A stretch of DNA of 64,000 bases, taken from Lyophyllum atratum. Its lineage: Eukaryota > Basidiomycota > Agaricomycetes > Agaricales > Lyophyllaceae. The notes beneath the pieces are model-generated. The model had not been told where the DNA came from, searched no databases, and saw nothing but the letters and a program-made list of their open reading frames with translations. Positions 46,301 to 57,995 of this stretch are shown here, piece after piece; position 1 is the stretch's first letter; the number at the start of each line of letters is the position of its first letter. The stretch is taken from the NCBI GenBank assembly GCA_014905825.1, contig JACGCN010000003.1:1612001-1676000 (forward strand). The letters run 5' to 3'. The position numbers and the translations under genes are program-made.

Positions 46301-46592
46301 CAAGATGACGACTTTGACCCCGTCGTACCACGCGGCATGTTCCTTACTTAGACAGTAAATCATGACCTTACTTATATCTTTACAGGAATCGTACAGCCCC
46401 GACGATAACAGTGAGAATCACATCCATGCTCGAAACACTCGCGTTGCTTATACCTTTTTAGGATTCGATCTGCGCCCCTTCCTCTACCCTTCCCGCTTCC
46501 CCTGGCAATTCAAGAAAATAGACGAAGTAGCGGCCGCCCTGCCAGACAGGTCCAACCAGAGCCCCACCATCGACAAGACGAAGACAGAATGA
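43377..46592 (+). CDS. QNS1: Glutamine-dependent NAD+ synthetase
   Basis: Amidates nicotinic acid adenine dinucleotide to NAD+ using ammonia from glutamine. Many small exons are needed. The start MGHLITLAT is followed by [32 protein letters not shown] (catalytic Glu), [25 protein letters not shown] (catalytic Lys), and [12 protein letters not shown] (catalytic Cys) of the nitrilase-type glutaminase. The synthetase half has [34 protein letters not shown] (ATP pyrophosphatase loop SGGxDS), [32 protein letters not shown], and ends [21 protein letters not shown] one-base insertion near 45628-45633 ([13 protein letters not shown] expected) breaks the frame. Otherwise complete, so the gene is probably intact in the organism. 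Confidence 0.94.
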
Positions 46593-46698
46593 GTAAACTC
46601 GCAGAAGGGGATATACATTATTCCGTAATTTAGAGATATCAAGTGCTTGTATATGATTACAGATGATGATAAGGAGTACAATCGTCACAGGGACGAGC

Positions 46699-49112
46699 TT
46701 ATGTTCGCAGGAATCGAGAAAATGAATTTTGGATGTTGATTTTCTTCATGATCGTAGGCTCTGGAGCTACAAGCCATCATTAGAACAATTCTGGTGAGAA
46801 GTCGGGATATAAACTCACGATCTGTTAGTCCCTCGTCCTTCACTTTCCGCTTGACACTCTCCATCACATCACTGACCGCCGATCGGTCGAAATCGCCTCT
46901 CGCTTTCATAAGTCCATCAACAAAGTTGATGTTAGGCCCGTGCACCCTCGCAAATGCCCAGAAGGACAGGAAGACCATGTCTTTTGATGCTTCTAGCAGT
47001 GCCAAAATCATCTCCAAGACCTCAAAGGATTGTTCGACTTCCTTAGCGGGCTTTAGTGTGCTGAAGAAGGAGAATGCGAGACCGACGTCTTCTCGTATCC
47101 GGTCAGTGGCCGCGGGCATCTTGAGCTTTGGCGAATTTGCGAGCGAGTTGAGATAGAAGACGAGGAAGGCGTCGAGGAGGTCCTCGATGAGGAGCTCTAG
47201 CAGCGACGGATTAAGATAGCTTTGGTAGTCCGTCATGTAGTCGCGCATCGTCTCGACAATCTGGACCATGATTCCATCGTACCACACCTGCTGGAACAGG
47301 CCCTTTGTTGCAGGTTTCAGATCGTTGAGGATCATGTCAATAAGTGTCTGGGTGCATTTCTTCGCCACGTCCAAATATCCGTCGATCGCGTCGTTCAGGC
47401 GCTCGTTGATCGTGACCCGGTACTTTTCCGAGACTAGCTGCTCGAGACGCGCGAGGAGTGCCTCGGCGTAGTCCGCGGACTTGATCTGGTCGTTGGCGAG
47501 AGCAATACAATACTCAACGAGACCTCCCTCTACTTCCTCTGGCTTCTCCATCTGCTTCTTAAACTCCGCCTCGATAGTCTTGACCCACTGATCTTGTATA
47601 CCCTTCATGACGCGGTTCGTTTCGCTAACGACGCGAGCTAATATAGCACCTTGTCCGCTCTCCGTAGCCAAGTCGACCTGCTGGTTCACCATCTGGAAGA
47701 GGATGACTGCGCCCTGCATTCCGTACAGCCCGTCGCTGTCCACCTCTGGCGGTTCTTCGCGTTTCGTGAATTCGGCAACTTCTGTTTTCATAAGGTTGGC
47801 GGACCACTCGTCAAGTTTCCTGACAATGAGTTGTAGGTAGTCCTCGATGAGAGATTGTTCTTTGCCATCCAAGAGGGGTGGCTCGAGAAGATCCGGTGGA
47901 ACGTTGAGCTCTTTCATATTCTGCTTGTATTCTTTGAGCCATTCGAAAAGTGTGAGGAGGACACTAGCATCGGGCGAGGAGGCTGCTAGATCCTTGACCG
48001 TTGTGTTGAGAGCTTTGTGGTATTCGCGAATATAAAGGGAGTATATCTCGTATTCTTGCGGGAAGCAAGGTACGACATCCTCTTCGATTCGAATGATGTC
48101 TTGATAGATCCAGGTGAGGTTCGAGAGGAATGTAGCGGGATCCTGTTCGCCATGTTTATACGCTTCCAAGAATTTGTCCTTGATGGAATCGGTAATCGCT
48201 TTTGTGATTTTAGAACGGTAATGTTTGATAACGCGAGCGTTAGCTTGCATAGACTTGAACTTCGACGCTGCGCTCCACTTCGCTGCCTTTTTCACAAGAC
48301 GAATGACAATAGCCTAGAGAGAATGATCATTTAGGTGCAATTACTTTATTCTCGATCAAGTAGACATACCTTCTCGTCCTCTTTACCCTCAATTTCGGCA
48401 ATCTTGATCAACCGGACCACAACATCGGGATAGCCTGCCCTGATAATGCCCAAGATGTTACGTGCCAATTCCAAGACGTAACCGTCAAAAGCTGCTATAA
48501 CTTGGTTTAGACGCTCAAACCAGCGTTGCAGCGTAGATCGAGAACTGGGTGACGCCTTCTTGGCTTCATGCATGGTGCTGTTCCGGAAAGCCTCGAGTTG
48601 ATTGAGTTGGAAGTGGATGGCGAGGAGATTCGGCGCAGGACCTAAGATGTCTGCGCTATCTGCTGCAAGTAATCTCTCTAAAACATCAAGCTTCGAAGCC
48701 ATCTCTAGTAAATTGTTGACCATTTCCTCCGTGGATTGGAAATTACGATGAACCATAGATACCTGGACATCGTTGGTTGAGTTCTGAAAGAATAAGGAAA
48801 GGGAAACAACTTACTCGACTGATCTGGTCAAATGTCGACACCGTATTCTGAGGGTCCACACACTGTCTGTCCATGGCTGTCATCTCCTCCTTGATAGCCT
48901 GGACATTATCACGGGTGTTCAACAACCTCCGCAGTCCCTTCCCGTGTAGCATGAAGCTGCTCCTTGACGCCATTCTTGAGTCTCGCATCAATCGAGGCCT
49001 TCTCCTTCTCCAGTTTCTTCCTATATGCGGCAACCTTGACTAGGTCGTCAGGAGACTGCAAATATTCGCCAATTGCCTGAGCAGCTGATATTGGTGCAGC
49101 AGCCATAGCCAT
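46699..49112 (-). CDS. SEC6: Exocyst complex component SEC6
   Basis: Sec6 is a core subunit of the exocyst, which tethers secretory vesicles at growth sites and contacts SNARE proteins. The ATG at 49112 starts MAMAAAPISAAQAIGEYLQSP, followed by coiled-coil KKLEKEKASIDARLKNGVKEQL and NVQAIKEEMTAMDRQC. Then VHRNFQSTEEMVNNLLEMASKL and LELARNILGIIRAGYPDVVVRL. One large exon (46800-48314) holds the helical rods of the Sec6 domain (DLLEPPLLDGKEQSLIEDYLQ, YLNPSLLELLIEDLLDAFLVFYLNSL). The last exon, after a 52-nt intron, reads PPEPTIMKKINIQNSFSRFL, which fits better than the read-through frame ending at 46685. One frameshift lies near 48934-48938 (G/C run). About 740 residues. Divergent from COQ6. 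Confidence 0.92.
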
Positions 49113-49249
49113 GGTGGCGGGGAGCTAGGAGAGAGCTTGCGCCCTCGCAGGCTATGCGGTGGATGCGACCGAAGTAGTGATCGAGCACTGGCATAATTGA
49201 CCTCCGCACGTGCATCAATCTTCACTTGTTACCGCGACCCGCCGCGACA
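49113..49249. promoter_or_regulatory. Divergent promoter of SEC6 and COQ6
   Basis: Only 137 bp separate the start codons of two essential genes, so the promoter is shared or overlapping. It is GC-rich with no TATA box. Confidence 0.5.
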
Positions 49250-51236
49250 ATGTCGCTAGCTCCGGCATGGGGGACCTTAAGACCTTGCTATTTGACCAGG
49301 AAAACGCTTCCCATACTTACCCCAAGTCTCTGGTCGGAGACTCCTCTCGACGGCGCACGACGAGGCCCGCGAAGAATATGACGTCGTGATTATTGGAGGT
49401 GGCCCTGCTGGGCTCACTCTCGCGAGCGCGCTTGGTATGATTGTGTTCAATGGAGCTATTATCATTAATAACAAGTTCAAAAGGTTCGTCACGGAGTGCT
49501 CGCCAGAACTTACGCGTTGCACATTGGTTGAGGGCGGGGATCTGTCCAAGGTCAGGCAATGGTCACCATCACCAGGAACATACTCGAACCGAGTCAGCTC
49601 CCTGACTAACGCTTCGCAATCGTTTCTGAAAGGTCAGCTCTGAGCCTAAGATTATGGCTACTAATATTCAGTACTACGGCTAGCCATTGGTGCCTGGAGT
49701 TATGTCGACACACATCGCACAACTCCCGTGGAGGAAATGCAGGTATGCGTCAGCTATTGATTGACTTCCACCACCTACCTTTCTGAACCTTTTCTTAGGT
49801 GTGGGACGGCGTATCTGATGCACGGCTTACATTCACAGCGTCAGAAATTGGCTTGGAGAAACCGCACGAGGGAATGGCTAGGCTGACCGAAAACCTCAAC
49901 CTGCAACGCGGACTTCTGCAGCATCTAGACCAGCTTCCAGAAGTTCAGCTGATAGACGAGACGAAGGTCAGGTCTATTATTCGAGATAAGGAAGAACAAG
50001 GAGGCTGGCCGTTGGTCCACCTCGACAATGGCCAAGTTCTCAGAGCTCGGTTACTTGTAGGCGCCGATGGATTCAACTCTCCTGTCCGTTCATACGCTCA
50101 AATATCTCCCTTCGGTTGGTCTTACGATACGCAAGGGATCGTCGCCACAATGAACCATCCTCCTCGCGGTGCTTTCCAAGGCCCCAATACCGACCGCATA
50201 TCAACGCTTCCTACCAACAGGTCCCATCGCCTTCCTTCCAATCTCCCCTACCGTTTCTTCTCTTGTTTGGTCCACAAGACCTCATATTGCGTCAGCACTC
50301 ACGGCATCTGAGCCAGGTGTTCTTGCGAGCATGATTAATGCTGCGTTCCGCCTCCCAGAACCGTCCTTTACGTTACTTGTACAATCGCCTCGTGGAAGCT
50401 CACTTGAACGGGACCCCCTTGACGCACGTCGAAATTCAACAGGAAATCGGGTGGCGCGAGCAATCACACTGCCATCGAATCAAACTCTGCTTATGCTTCT
50501 GCTACCGTCAATGCCATTGAAGATATAGGTGTACCTATGGCGGATTCCGAGTCATGTGCCTCCTCTTGTAGCTCACTACAACCTGGCACGGTGGCAACCT
50601 TCCCTCTGCGATTTAATCATACTGAATCCTACATCGGCGAAGGTCAAGGTAGCCGAACTGTTCTGGTTGGAGATGCCGCACACACCGTCCATCCACTTGC
50701 AGGACAGGGTTTGAACATGGGCCTTGCGGACGTGGAGTGCCTTACAAGATGTATTGAAGACGCGCTAGAACAAGGCGGTGATGTTGGTGGGTCCATCATT
50801 CATCCTGTAACTGAATTAGCCCGATTTCTAATGACAACGATCGTCTGTGACCTAGGCTCCTACACAGCCCTTCTACCCTACTGCTCAAGAAAGGTATCTT
50901 GAAAACCACACTCTCATGGCAGCAATAGATAAACTCCATAAACTCTATTCGACCACATTCGAGCCAGTAGTCTGGGCGAGGTCGGTCGGGGTGGAGGTCC
51001 TGAATGAGTTGGATTCGGTGAAAGCTGCACTCATGATGACGGCTGGTGCGCGGGATCACAAGACCAACAAGGGTGCCTTCGGGTGGGATATGGCTGCTAA
51101 AGGAGTAGAAGGCCTTGCAGCGAGCGTGAAGGCAGCGAAACTTCTCGGCGGAGGGATCAGCGGAATGATTGGCGCGGGGCTCCAAGAACTTCTTAAAGCA
51201 ACGTCAACGAAACCCCGGCCAAGGGACACCAGGTAG
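49250..51236 (+). CDS. COQ6: Ubiquinone biosynthesis FAD monooxygenase COQ6
   Basis: Coq6 is the mitochondrial flavoprotein that hydroxylates the C5 position of the ubiquinone ring. The ATG at 49250 gives a basic, Leu/Pro-rich presequence, then DVVIIGGGPAGLTLASALG (FAD loop). Next are GTYSNRVSSLTNASQSFLK, GAWSYVDTHRTTPVEEMQVWDG, and LLVGADGFNSPVRSYAQI. Further on are FLPTGPIAFLPI, RTVLVGDAAHTVHPLAGQGL and NMGLADVECL (second FAD motif), and a C-terminal helix region through LNELDSVKAALMMTAGA. The family order is complete. Frameshifts lie between the presequence and the FAD loop (near 49340) and near 50190-50196. Introns at about 49435-49480, 49630-49674, 49745-49798 and several later ones. Confidence 0.9.
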
Positions 51237-51303
51237 TAACACTCACTTACTATCATACGAGCCTAATGTACAGATGAGTCTGACGCAACTAGTTCGCAAC
51301 TAC

Positions 51304-52084
51304 TCATGACCGTGAGTCCCAGTCCCGTAACCAGCGAGCTTTTGCATCCTGGTAGGTATGAAGGTGATTCAACCCCACAACTGTAACTCTCGTGTCCTTC
51401 TCGACCAGTTGGAAAAATCCTCGAGCATCAGCTTTCGCGCGGCTTTCCGTCCAGATATTCTGGTTGTCGTCGGGCCCAATATGATGTCGAATATGGATCT
51501 GCATTAGGGAGTTGAGAACTATGGGCTCATGTGTATTCTCGCATCGTCATCCAAGTCATCATGAATATGCATGGGCCCATGAATAGTTAAACTGGACAGT
51601 CGAGGAAGGGACACGGGAACCAGCAACAAGGTCCTGGGGATGTTAAAGACAAGGTGCAGGGTGTTGAGTGAGAATGCGATGTATTGCAAATCCGAAGGAA
51701 GGCAATGGATGTATGCCCCTGTTCCACCGTCAGCAACAAGAGATAATAATTTCTGAAAAAAGGCACCTCGTGTTCCCAAAACTCGCGCTTCTCGGGTTTG
51801 AAGAATCTACTTAAACTTTTTCTCTCTGAGGGCGTAATGTCCTTAACGATAGAAACAAATAGGTAGCGAACATGACGAGCATCGGGAGGAAGGTTTACTA
51901 GATGGTTTGCAAAGTCCTGAAGCTGTCGTGCACCGACAGGAGCTACCGACCGAAGTTTGTATTTCCTCGACAGATCCCAGAAGCATCGCGAGACAAGAGA
52001 GAGAGCCCGACCCGTCGCTCCGTCGTCCGAGCACGCCGCCTTGATGATCTCAAGGTAAATTTTAGGAGGTAGTATCGCGGTCAT
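51304..52084 (-). CDS. F-box-like protein, short form
   Basis: The ATG at 52084 begins MTAILPPKIYLEIIKAACSD, then GRALSLVSRCFWDLSRKYKLRSV, which is the F-box-like opening found in large agaricomycete families, followed by DARHVRYLFVSIV. After FFKPEKREFWEH the text continues QKLLSLVADG, LHLVFNIPRTLLLVPVSLPRLSSLTIHGPM. The C terminus resumes as LMQIHIRHHIGPDDNQN and ends HTYQDAKARWLRDWDSRS. The usual long leucine-rich middle is missing, giving about 250 residues. Two one-base shifts near 51765 and 51540 interrupt the frame. It may be a short family member or a decaying copy. Function as a substrate adaptor is only a family guess. Confidence 0.6.
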
Positions 52085-52468
52085 CCTAGTTGTCTGGAAT
52101 CAAGTAGCTCGTGATTGCAGATGTCTTCAGTGTGTCCGTTGACCCTGCGTCGCATATTGCCTGATCCGTAGGGTGCGCAGGCAATACTAGATGAGGTCGA
52201 AGAGGGGCTTTCCACTCGAAAGAGTAGGCTTTACATCTTCGTCGACGGAGGTGCGCGGCAGAGACAATACTGAGAACAGATCAATGTTCGACTGGCGTCT
52301 CGGGACAAGAGCCGCGGCGTCGACCAGGTGCCGTGCCGTGACAGTAACTGACACGTGCCGTGACTTATCGTGCCTCACTTGCATCAACCCGGGCCGAGCC
52401 ACCTTGACACACTCCGTGACATTGACATTCAACACAAAAATTTCACGGTGGCGGTGTGATCCTCAACC
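52085..52468. other. Gene-free stretch, divergent upstream region
   Basis: About 384 bp between the starts of two divergent genes. It contains a small cluster of CGTGCCGTGAC/GACACGTGCC repeats at about 52330-52365; otherwise nothing is seen. Confidence 0.5.
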
Positions 52469-53637
52469 ATGACAGAGGCACGTTCGTTTAATCAGCCCGC
52501 AACGCGCGGGTTCCGTCGAGACCACCTCTACAGAGATCTTTTGCGAGACATCGCACGCGACCATCCGGACACTATAAGCCAGGTACGAGTCCTCATCGAT
52601 CACTCATTGACTGACGCGGAGGGAATACCCCACAGAACTTTGTCCATGAAACTACTCTCTCCGACATCCTGTCACTTGTACGACGGAAAGATCACGAAGG
52701 TGCAGACACCGCTTCGAAAGGCGCGAGTCCGGAGTCCATGGAGATCGACTCGGGATGGGTTGGTATTCTGCCTGAAGATGACATCCTCCGCTTTGGATTA
52801 TCATCGCCGAGGTCTGAGGTGCGTTACTCACATCCAGCTTCCACCCAATATTCCGATGTTATTGCTCTGCAGTTGGGCCCGACAGCACACCAAAGCCTTG
52901 AGGATGAATTGGATAAAGCCATGCTCTCGATGACGGAGTTCTTTCATGCGCATGTCGGTATGCCCCATGAACATGCTAATGAAGCTGGTCTGATCTACTG
53001 TCAGAATGGGATAGCCTCGGCGAAGAAGAACAAAATCACTTGGCCTGGATCCTTCCGGAGGACATCGAAAACTATAAGGATTCAATAGAACTTGACACGA
53101 TCCGAGGTGAACACAGCCTGCCGTCGAATAGAGGACCTGATGAATCAACTTAGCGAGGTCCGAACAAATATCATCTTTCCAGTGTACACCTGATAAGATC
53201 GAGTCTATCACTAGGCTCACAGCCAACTACAAGCCGGCCTGTCAAGTGTAGTCTCGACATATCCTCCTGAAATCAACAGTAGGAGAGGCGCCTCGAACGA
53301 ACTCTTTTCTGCGAGGATAGAAGCTTCGCTGATCAAATTATCGCTTATACGTGCGCGCGCTACCCAAGCGCTATACGATCACAAAACGCCGAAACACCCA
53401 GACACAACCATAGCGCAAGCGCTCTGTGCGGCGTATGCGAAACTGAAGGCGGACGCACGGAAGATGAACGAGGAGGAAGCGGCGCTAGACCGCCAGTTGG
53501 CCGAGTACGAGGCGATGCTTAAGCTAGTGGACGGCGGCGGCGGGTTCACACAAGTCATCGAGGACTGGACACGGGTCCAAAAAGAGCGAGAAGAATGCAT
53601 CCGAGATTTACGACGATTGGGGTGGACAGGTGATTGA
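52469..53637 (+). CDS. Conserved fungal protein of unknown function with C-terminal coiled coil
   Basis: The ATG at 52469 opens MTEARSFNQPATRGFRRDHL, YRDLLRDIARDHPDTIS, then after an intron (52583-52635) QNFVHETTLSDILSLVRRKD. A middle part reads EIDSGWVGILPEDDILRFG and, after another intron (about 52957-53009), EWDSLGEEEQNHLAWILPEDIENYKDSIELD. After more introns the C terminus is a helix-forming stretch, SLIRARATQALYD, ALCAAYAKLKADARKMNEEE, AMLKLVDGGGGFTQVIEDWTRVQKEREECI, ending LRRLGWTGD. The pattern of a short helical head and long coiled coil resembles small kinetochore or DNA-associated proteins, but I do not recognise the family and give no function. Confidence 0.65.
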
Positions 53638-56600
53638 ACCTTCCCAAACCGAGTGCTTAGTTCGAGAATGTTAGCATGTTCAACTCTCAACATGGTTGTA
53701 TATTGCTAAGTATTTCCGCATATCCTAGAATGACGATATACAAGTCCAACCGGACATGTGCGACAGGCGTCGGATGGCAACCGGGGCTGCCAACAATGCG
53801 ATTGAGACCTCCGAAAAATATGTCTTCCTGTTCGTTGGCGCCTTAGTAGCCGACAATAAGTTGTGCACACGCCCAGCAACGCGGGAGCGTTTGGTGGAGA
53901 TATCGGGATTGTTTAAAATGTGACAGCGATGGCAGGACCTGAATATCGGGTAGGTAAACAGGACTTGCGATGTCGGGAGAGGTCCAGCCGGTGTTTAAGC
54001 ACCGTCCAGCTTTAGGGTAGATGACCGACCTGAAGAGCTGTTCGGCTTACTTGCAGCCTGTCAAGTGTCATATCATACTCAGTACAGTTACCGTGTGTAC
54101 GGAAGGGGTCTAAACGGGCATCGCACATCAAGGTCCCAAAAACTCCTATCCTATCGGGCTCGATCGACTAGCGGACGCGCAAAGAGCAGTCTGTATGTAT
54201 TGCCAAGACAGTTCGTCCGACTTGACGGACTGCGGGCTGGGCCCTCGGAATGACAGGTAGGAAGAAAAGCTGGCTGAGCAGATCATTTGGCGCTGAAACA
54301 TGGAACTAACAAATTAGTAGCAAGCCAAACTCCATGAGGAATTACATACCGACTTACACCAGAGGTTGTGAGGCTTCGTTGGTGACTAGTATGGGACTAA
54401 GGGGATGGTGGGCGCTCCGCGCTGGCGCGTGATCAGTTGCAGAGTAGATTAGATGTACTCGAGTATCAGTGGTCTTCCGATGAATGGGGCTTGGTGATAA
54501 GCTTTACCATGCCTCGCTGGCAGTAAGGTCCACCTCTTGGATAGCCCCTACTCAAGCGACAGTTGTCAAGTCGCCCAAAGTCGCCATCCGGCGACTCATC
54601 GCTGATGGAGTCAACGTGAGTGGGGAAGTGAACTCCCATGATCCAATAGAGTAGATCCCCATGCATGTCGGAAGGAAGCTATGTGCTAACAAGACTTATG
54701 TCGCCACAGGTATATGGTAAGACACGCGCCGGGGGACAAATCTTACGATGCCAGCACATACTCAGAGGACGACCTAGGGATGTTCCAGTTGCCAGCAGGA
54801 ATTCCAGTCCGAGAAACGGTCATTAAAAGCTATTAATTCATAATTATGAACCAGGGCTGGCAGAGGTTTGAGCCTATGTAGTACAGGGCCGCGATGATGT
54901 TCGGGCGTGCGCTGAAGGAGCGCATCAAATGTTGCAAAAGGATAAAACGAAGGCACCGAGATCGTCGGGGAGGGAACGTCACTGTCAGGTACTATGTTGT
55001 CAGGTCCAGGGACTCAATACGCTGTGGGAACAGTAAACATTGTGAATGGGATGGTCATCGGAGCAAGTGGGGAGCCGCGACATTCGTAATTATAGCAGAC
55101 TAGTAAAGGCCTAGAGAAGAGCGACAGTCTACTGGTGGCGTCTTGGGATGTAGGCCTGGATTCAGGACTCGTGGGCTTGATCAACGGCCAGTAGACAAGG
55201 CCAGAGTGGAATAAATTTTCGCTAGACCTTCACAATCACGACGAATGGATAGTTGGGACTCGGGAACTGATAAGAGTGATCATCTGGTAGACCGTGCCTA
55301 GACTTTAGGCCAGATGACACGAGTTCAGGGTAGGGGCGTGGATATGGCCCGGTGGCGCTCACGAGTCTATGCTTTCTGCGAAACGGGAGTCGGAGTCAAT
55401 AGCGGTCACGATCACGACTCGGACTATATTGGATGACTCTCCGTGGTAAGTCCTCGGAAGTTTTGGCGCATACCCTAAGATGTGGTGGACCGGGAAACAC
55501 TTGGGAAACACGATTGTTCAACACTACCTGCGGAGAAGTCCATGATTCACGGATTCTGTAACGAATGGACGAAAGCTACACAACGCTTGTGGCTTGAGAT
55601 CTTACAGGGAAGACGTCAAAGGCATCGAGGTGATCGAGGCTCGTTCTCCAGGGTATGGTTGTGATAAGGTGACACAACTTCGTAAGAAAGTGTCAAATGT
55701 CAGCTGAATTGGAGGTGTTTTTTCGGCTCATCTGATCCCCGACGGGATATCATTCCGTGCATCTACGGAAATCGGTGCGAAATACGATATGCTTGTGGTC
55801 GAGGCGGATCACTACGTTGCGTCGAAAGGAGATGCGAAGGATCTCGTTTGGCCTGCAGGTGATAGAGGACAATGGAGGGAACCTTGGCAGAAGGCTAACA
55901 TGCACCGAGCACGTTTTGTTGGTTCACTTCTCCGCGACTTCTTCAGTCAGGTCAATCGGTTTCTGAAAGATATCCCTGCTTCCAGATCATCTTGCGATGA
56001 ATGACTCAAGAGGCGAGATGGAAATCTCGAATTCGAAGGGTGGGCGTGAGATGGAGGATGGACTACCATTCGCTCACATAATTGTTTCATTAAGGCCTGG
56101 CATACTTCAATCAACTTCGACTGACTCGGGTTCGATATTACTGACTTCCAGGTTATAGGTGATACGAAAGACCATATGGTGCGCGGTTATCGGGCCTGAG
56201 CGATCGATGGTTGCCGCCTGCAGGCAGAGCGCGACTGCTCAACTGAGCGCTCGGGTGTCAAAGGATGGGCGAGGCGAGGCGCAATTCGGCCAAAGAGGCG
56301 TGGCCGACTCCCGAAGAATGGAAAGTTTGTCAGCGTGAAATTACCTTTTTGTGCTCCGGGGAAAATCGTCCGATATTGCGCAGTGTTTCAGAGTGAAAAA
56401 TAAATGCCATGGCATCAACAGATGTGATAGCACAATTGTAGGTAGCAAGGACAGCGCGTACATCTGCTTCTTGTTTTTTGTTGTGCTACAGGGAGATGCG
56501 CAGGAGGTTACGATGGGAATTAAGGCGTGAAGGGATCGAAGACGGTCGGGTTCTACGTGGCGGAAACGTGTTGGGACACTCAAGGACACTGATAGGGAAT

Positions 56601-56852
56601 ATTGGGCGGTGACTCTCCTCCAAATGGGATGGAGGTGTGCAAGGCGGGAAGATTGATGGGGAGATACAGCGTCGCAAGTTGCCTGACGACGTGGGGTTGA
56701 ATAATTGTGATTGAATGCGGAATGTGATCTGTGGCGTGGATCTGGGCTCCGCCGATCGCATCTGTGTCCTGTTTCAGCCTTTGTCAAAATTGTGAAGGGA
56801 CCTTGTTCTATAAGAGCAGCCAGCCACGCTCCATTCCTTTCCCCACTGCACC
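53638..56852. other. Gene-poor stretch of about 3.2 kb
   Basis: No supportable gene. Short open frames (for example 55482-55664 and 55757-55966, +) lack domains, splice partners and family motifs. The composition is more even than in the neighbouring genes, and no terminal repeats, target duplications or transposase motifs can be seen by eye. It may be an old decayed element. The right end (about 56780-56850) is the CT-rich leader of the next gene. Confidence 0.5.
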
Positions 56853-57995
56853 ATGTTCCGCACAGGCTCCCCCTACTCGCCCTTCTTCACGTCGGGTCTC
56901 CTGTCTGAGCCCACCCAGTACTCGCCGTCCTCGTCGCGCTCAGCGTCCCCAGAGCCTCCACTTGGTCCCCGCAGAGGCAGCTTGCCCACAGACTCGACCT
57001 CTCTGCGCACTCCGTCATCCGCAGATGGTTCGTCTGCATTCTATTTCACCCTGCAGCCAAAGCGCGACACATCGGAATACCGCTCTTTCCTGTCTCTGGA
57101 TCTGGCGGAATCCAACTCCATGCGATCTGCTAGTCTAAGGCGCAAAACATCTTCGAAGGCTCGCAGAACTGAGAAGTCTTTTACCACGTTTGCGTACGTG
57201 CCTTTATTTGACTGTCCATGGAGGAATTGACTCACAATCAGTTTTAGTCCAATTCCAGAAGTTCCCAAGCAGCTCGCGCCGCTCCACTCATCCCTCCGTC
57301 TGCGGCTCTCTCGCGACTCCCTGCGTACAATTCCCTCTCCCAAACCCGCACCATCCATCACCCTGCCCGACGTGCCAAAACATACTTTGCCTTCATCGCC
57401 GTGCCCGTCGCTCCCGCCTCGTCTGCCATCGATCACTGTCAACTCTTGTCTAGGGCTGTCTCTCGAACGCGCATCACACTCCGCGCCTTCATTAGTCATT
57501 TCCCGGACGACGGCGCCTACGGCTATTGTGAAGCTCCCCAACAGGAACTCGATGTCGACCGTCACCACCAGTGTCCGTAAGGTCAACCGTTCGCACGCCC
57601 TTGCACGCCTTGAAGGTCGCACAGCATCCACCCGGCGAAAGGCCATGGCTAAGCCGATTGCGCGCAACTTCATGAGCATGAGCGACGACGAGGATGACGG
57701 CGGTGATGACTCGGACATCGAGCGGGACAGCGGCAGAGTGACGATGAGTGCCATCCTTGAGCCTGAGGATGTTGTCTTCCCCCCGCCTTCACCTCCAAGT
57801 CTCTTGGGAGCAAAGAGCGCACCTATCGGCGGACGGTTCCCATCGCTATCGCCTTCACAGACGTCGTCGCGGGGGCGTAAGCCGCCGCGGACCAAGGACT
57901 GGTTCCCACTCAAGAGCTTCATCGACCTTCAAGGCGAAGATGAGATGTCGAGGTGGAGCTGGAGGAGCTTTATCGAAGTCGCGAGCGTTTCGTAG
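56853..57995 (+). CDS. Conserved basidiomycete protein of unknown function
   Basis: Two exons (56853-57193, 57242-57995) stay in frame across a 48-nt intron and give about 364 residues. The head is Ser/Pro-rich (MFRTGSPYSPFFTSGLLSEP), with FYFTLQPKRDTSEYRSFLSLDLAE. After the intron, FSPIPEVPKQLAPLHSSLRLRLS, many Ser/Pro/Thr, an acidic run (SMSDDEDDGGDDSDIERD) and a distinct C-terminal block, DWFPLKSFIDLQGEDEMSRW, SWRSFIEVASVS. The end block looks like a conserved short motif. The protein is probably mostly disordered and perhaps nuclear or regulatory. I recognise no family, and no function is given. Confidence 0.7.
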
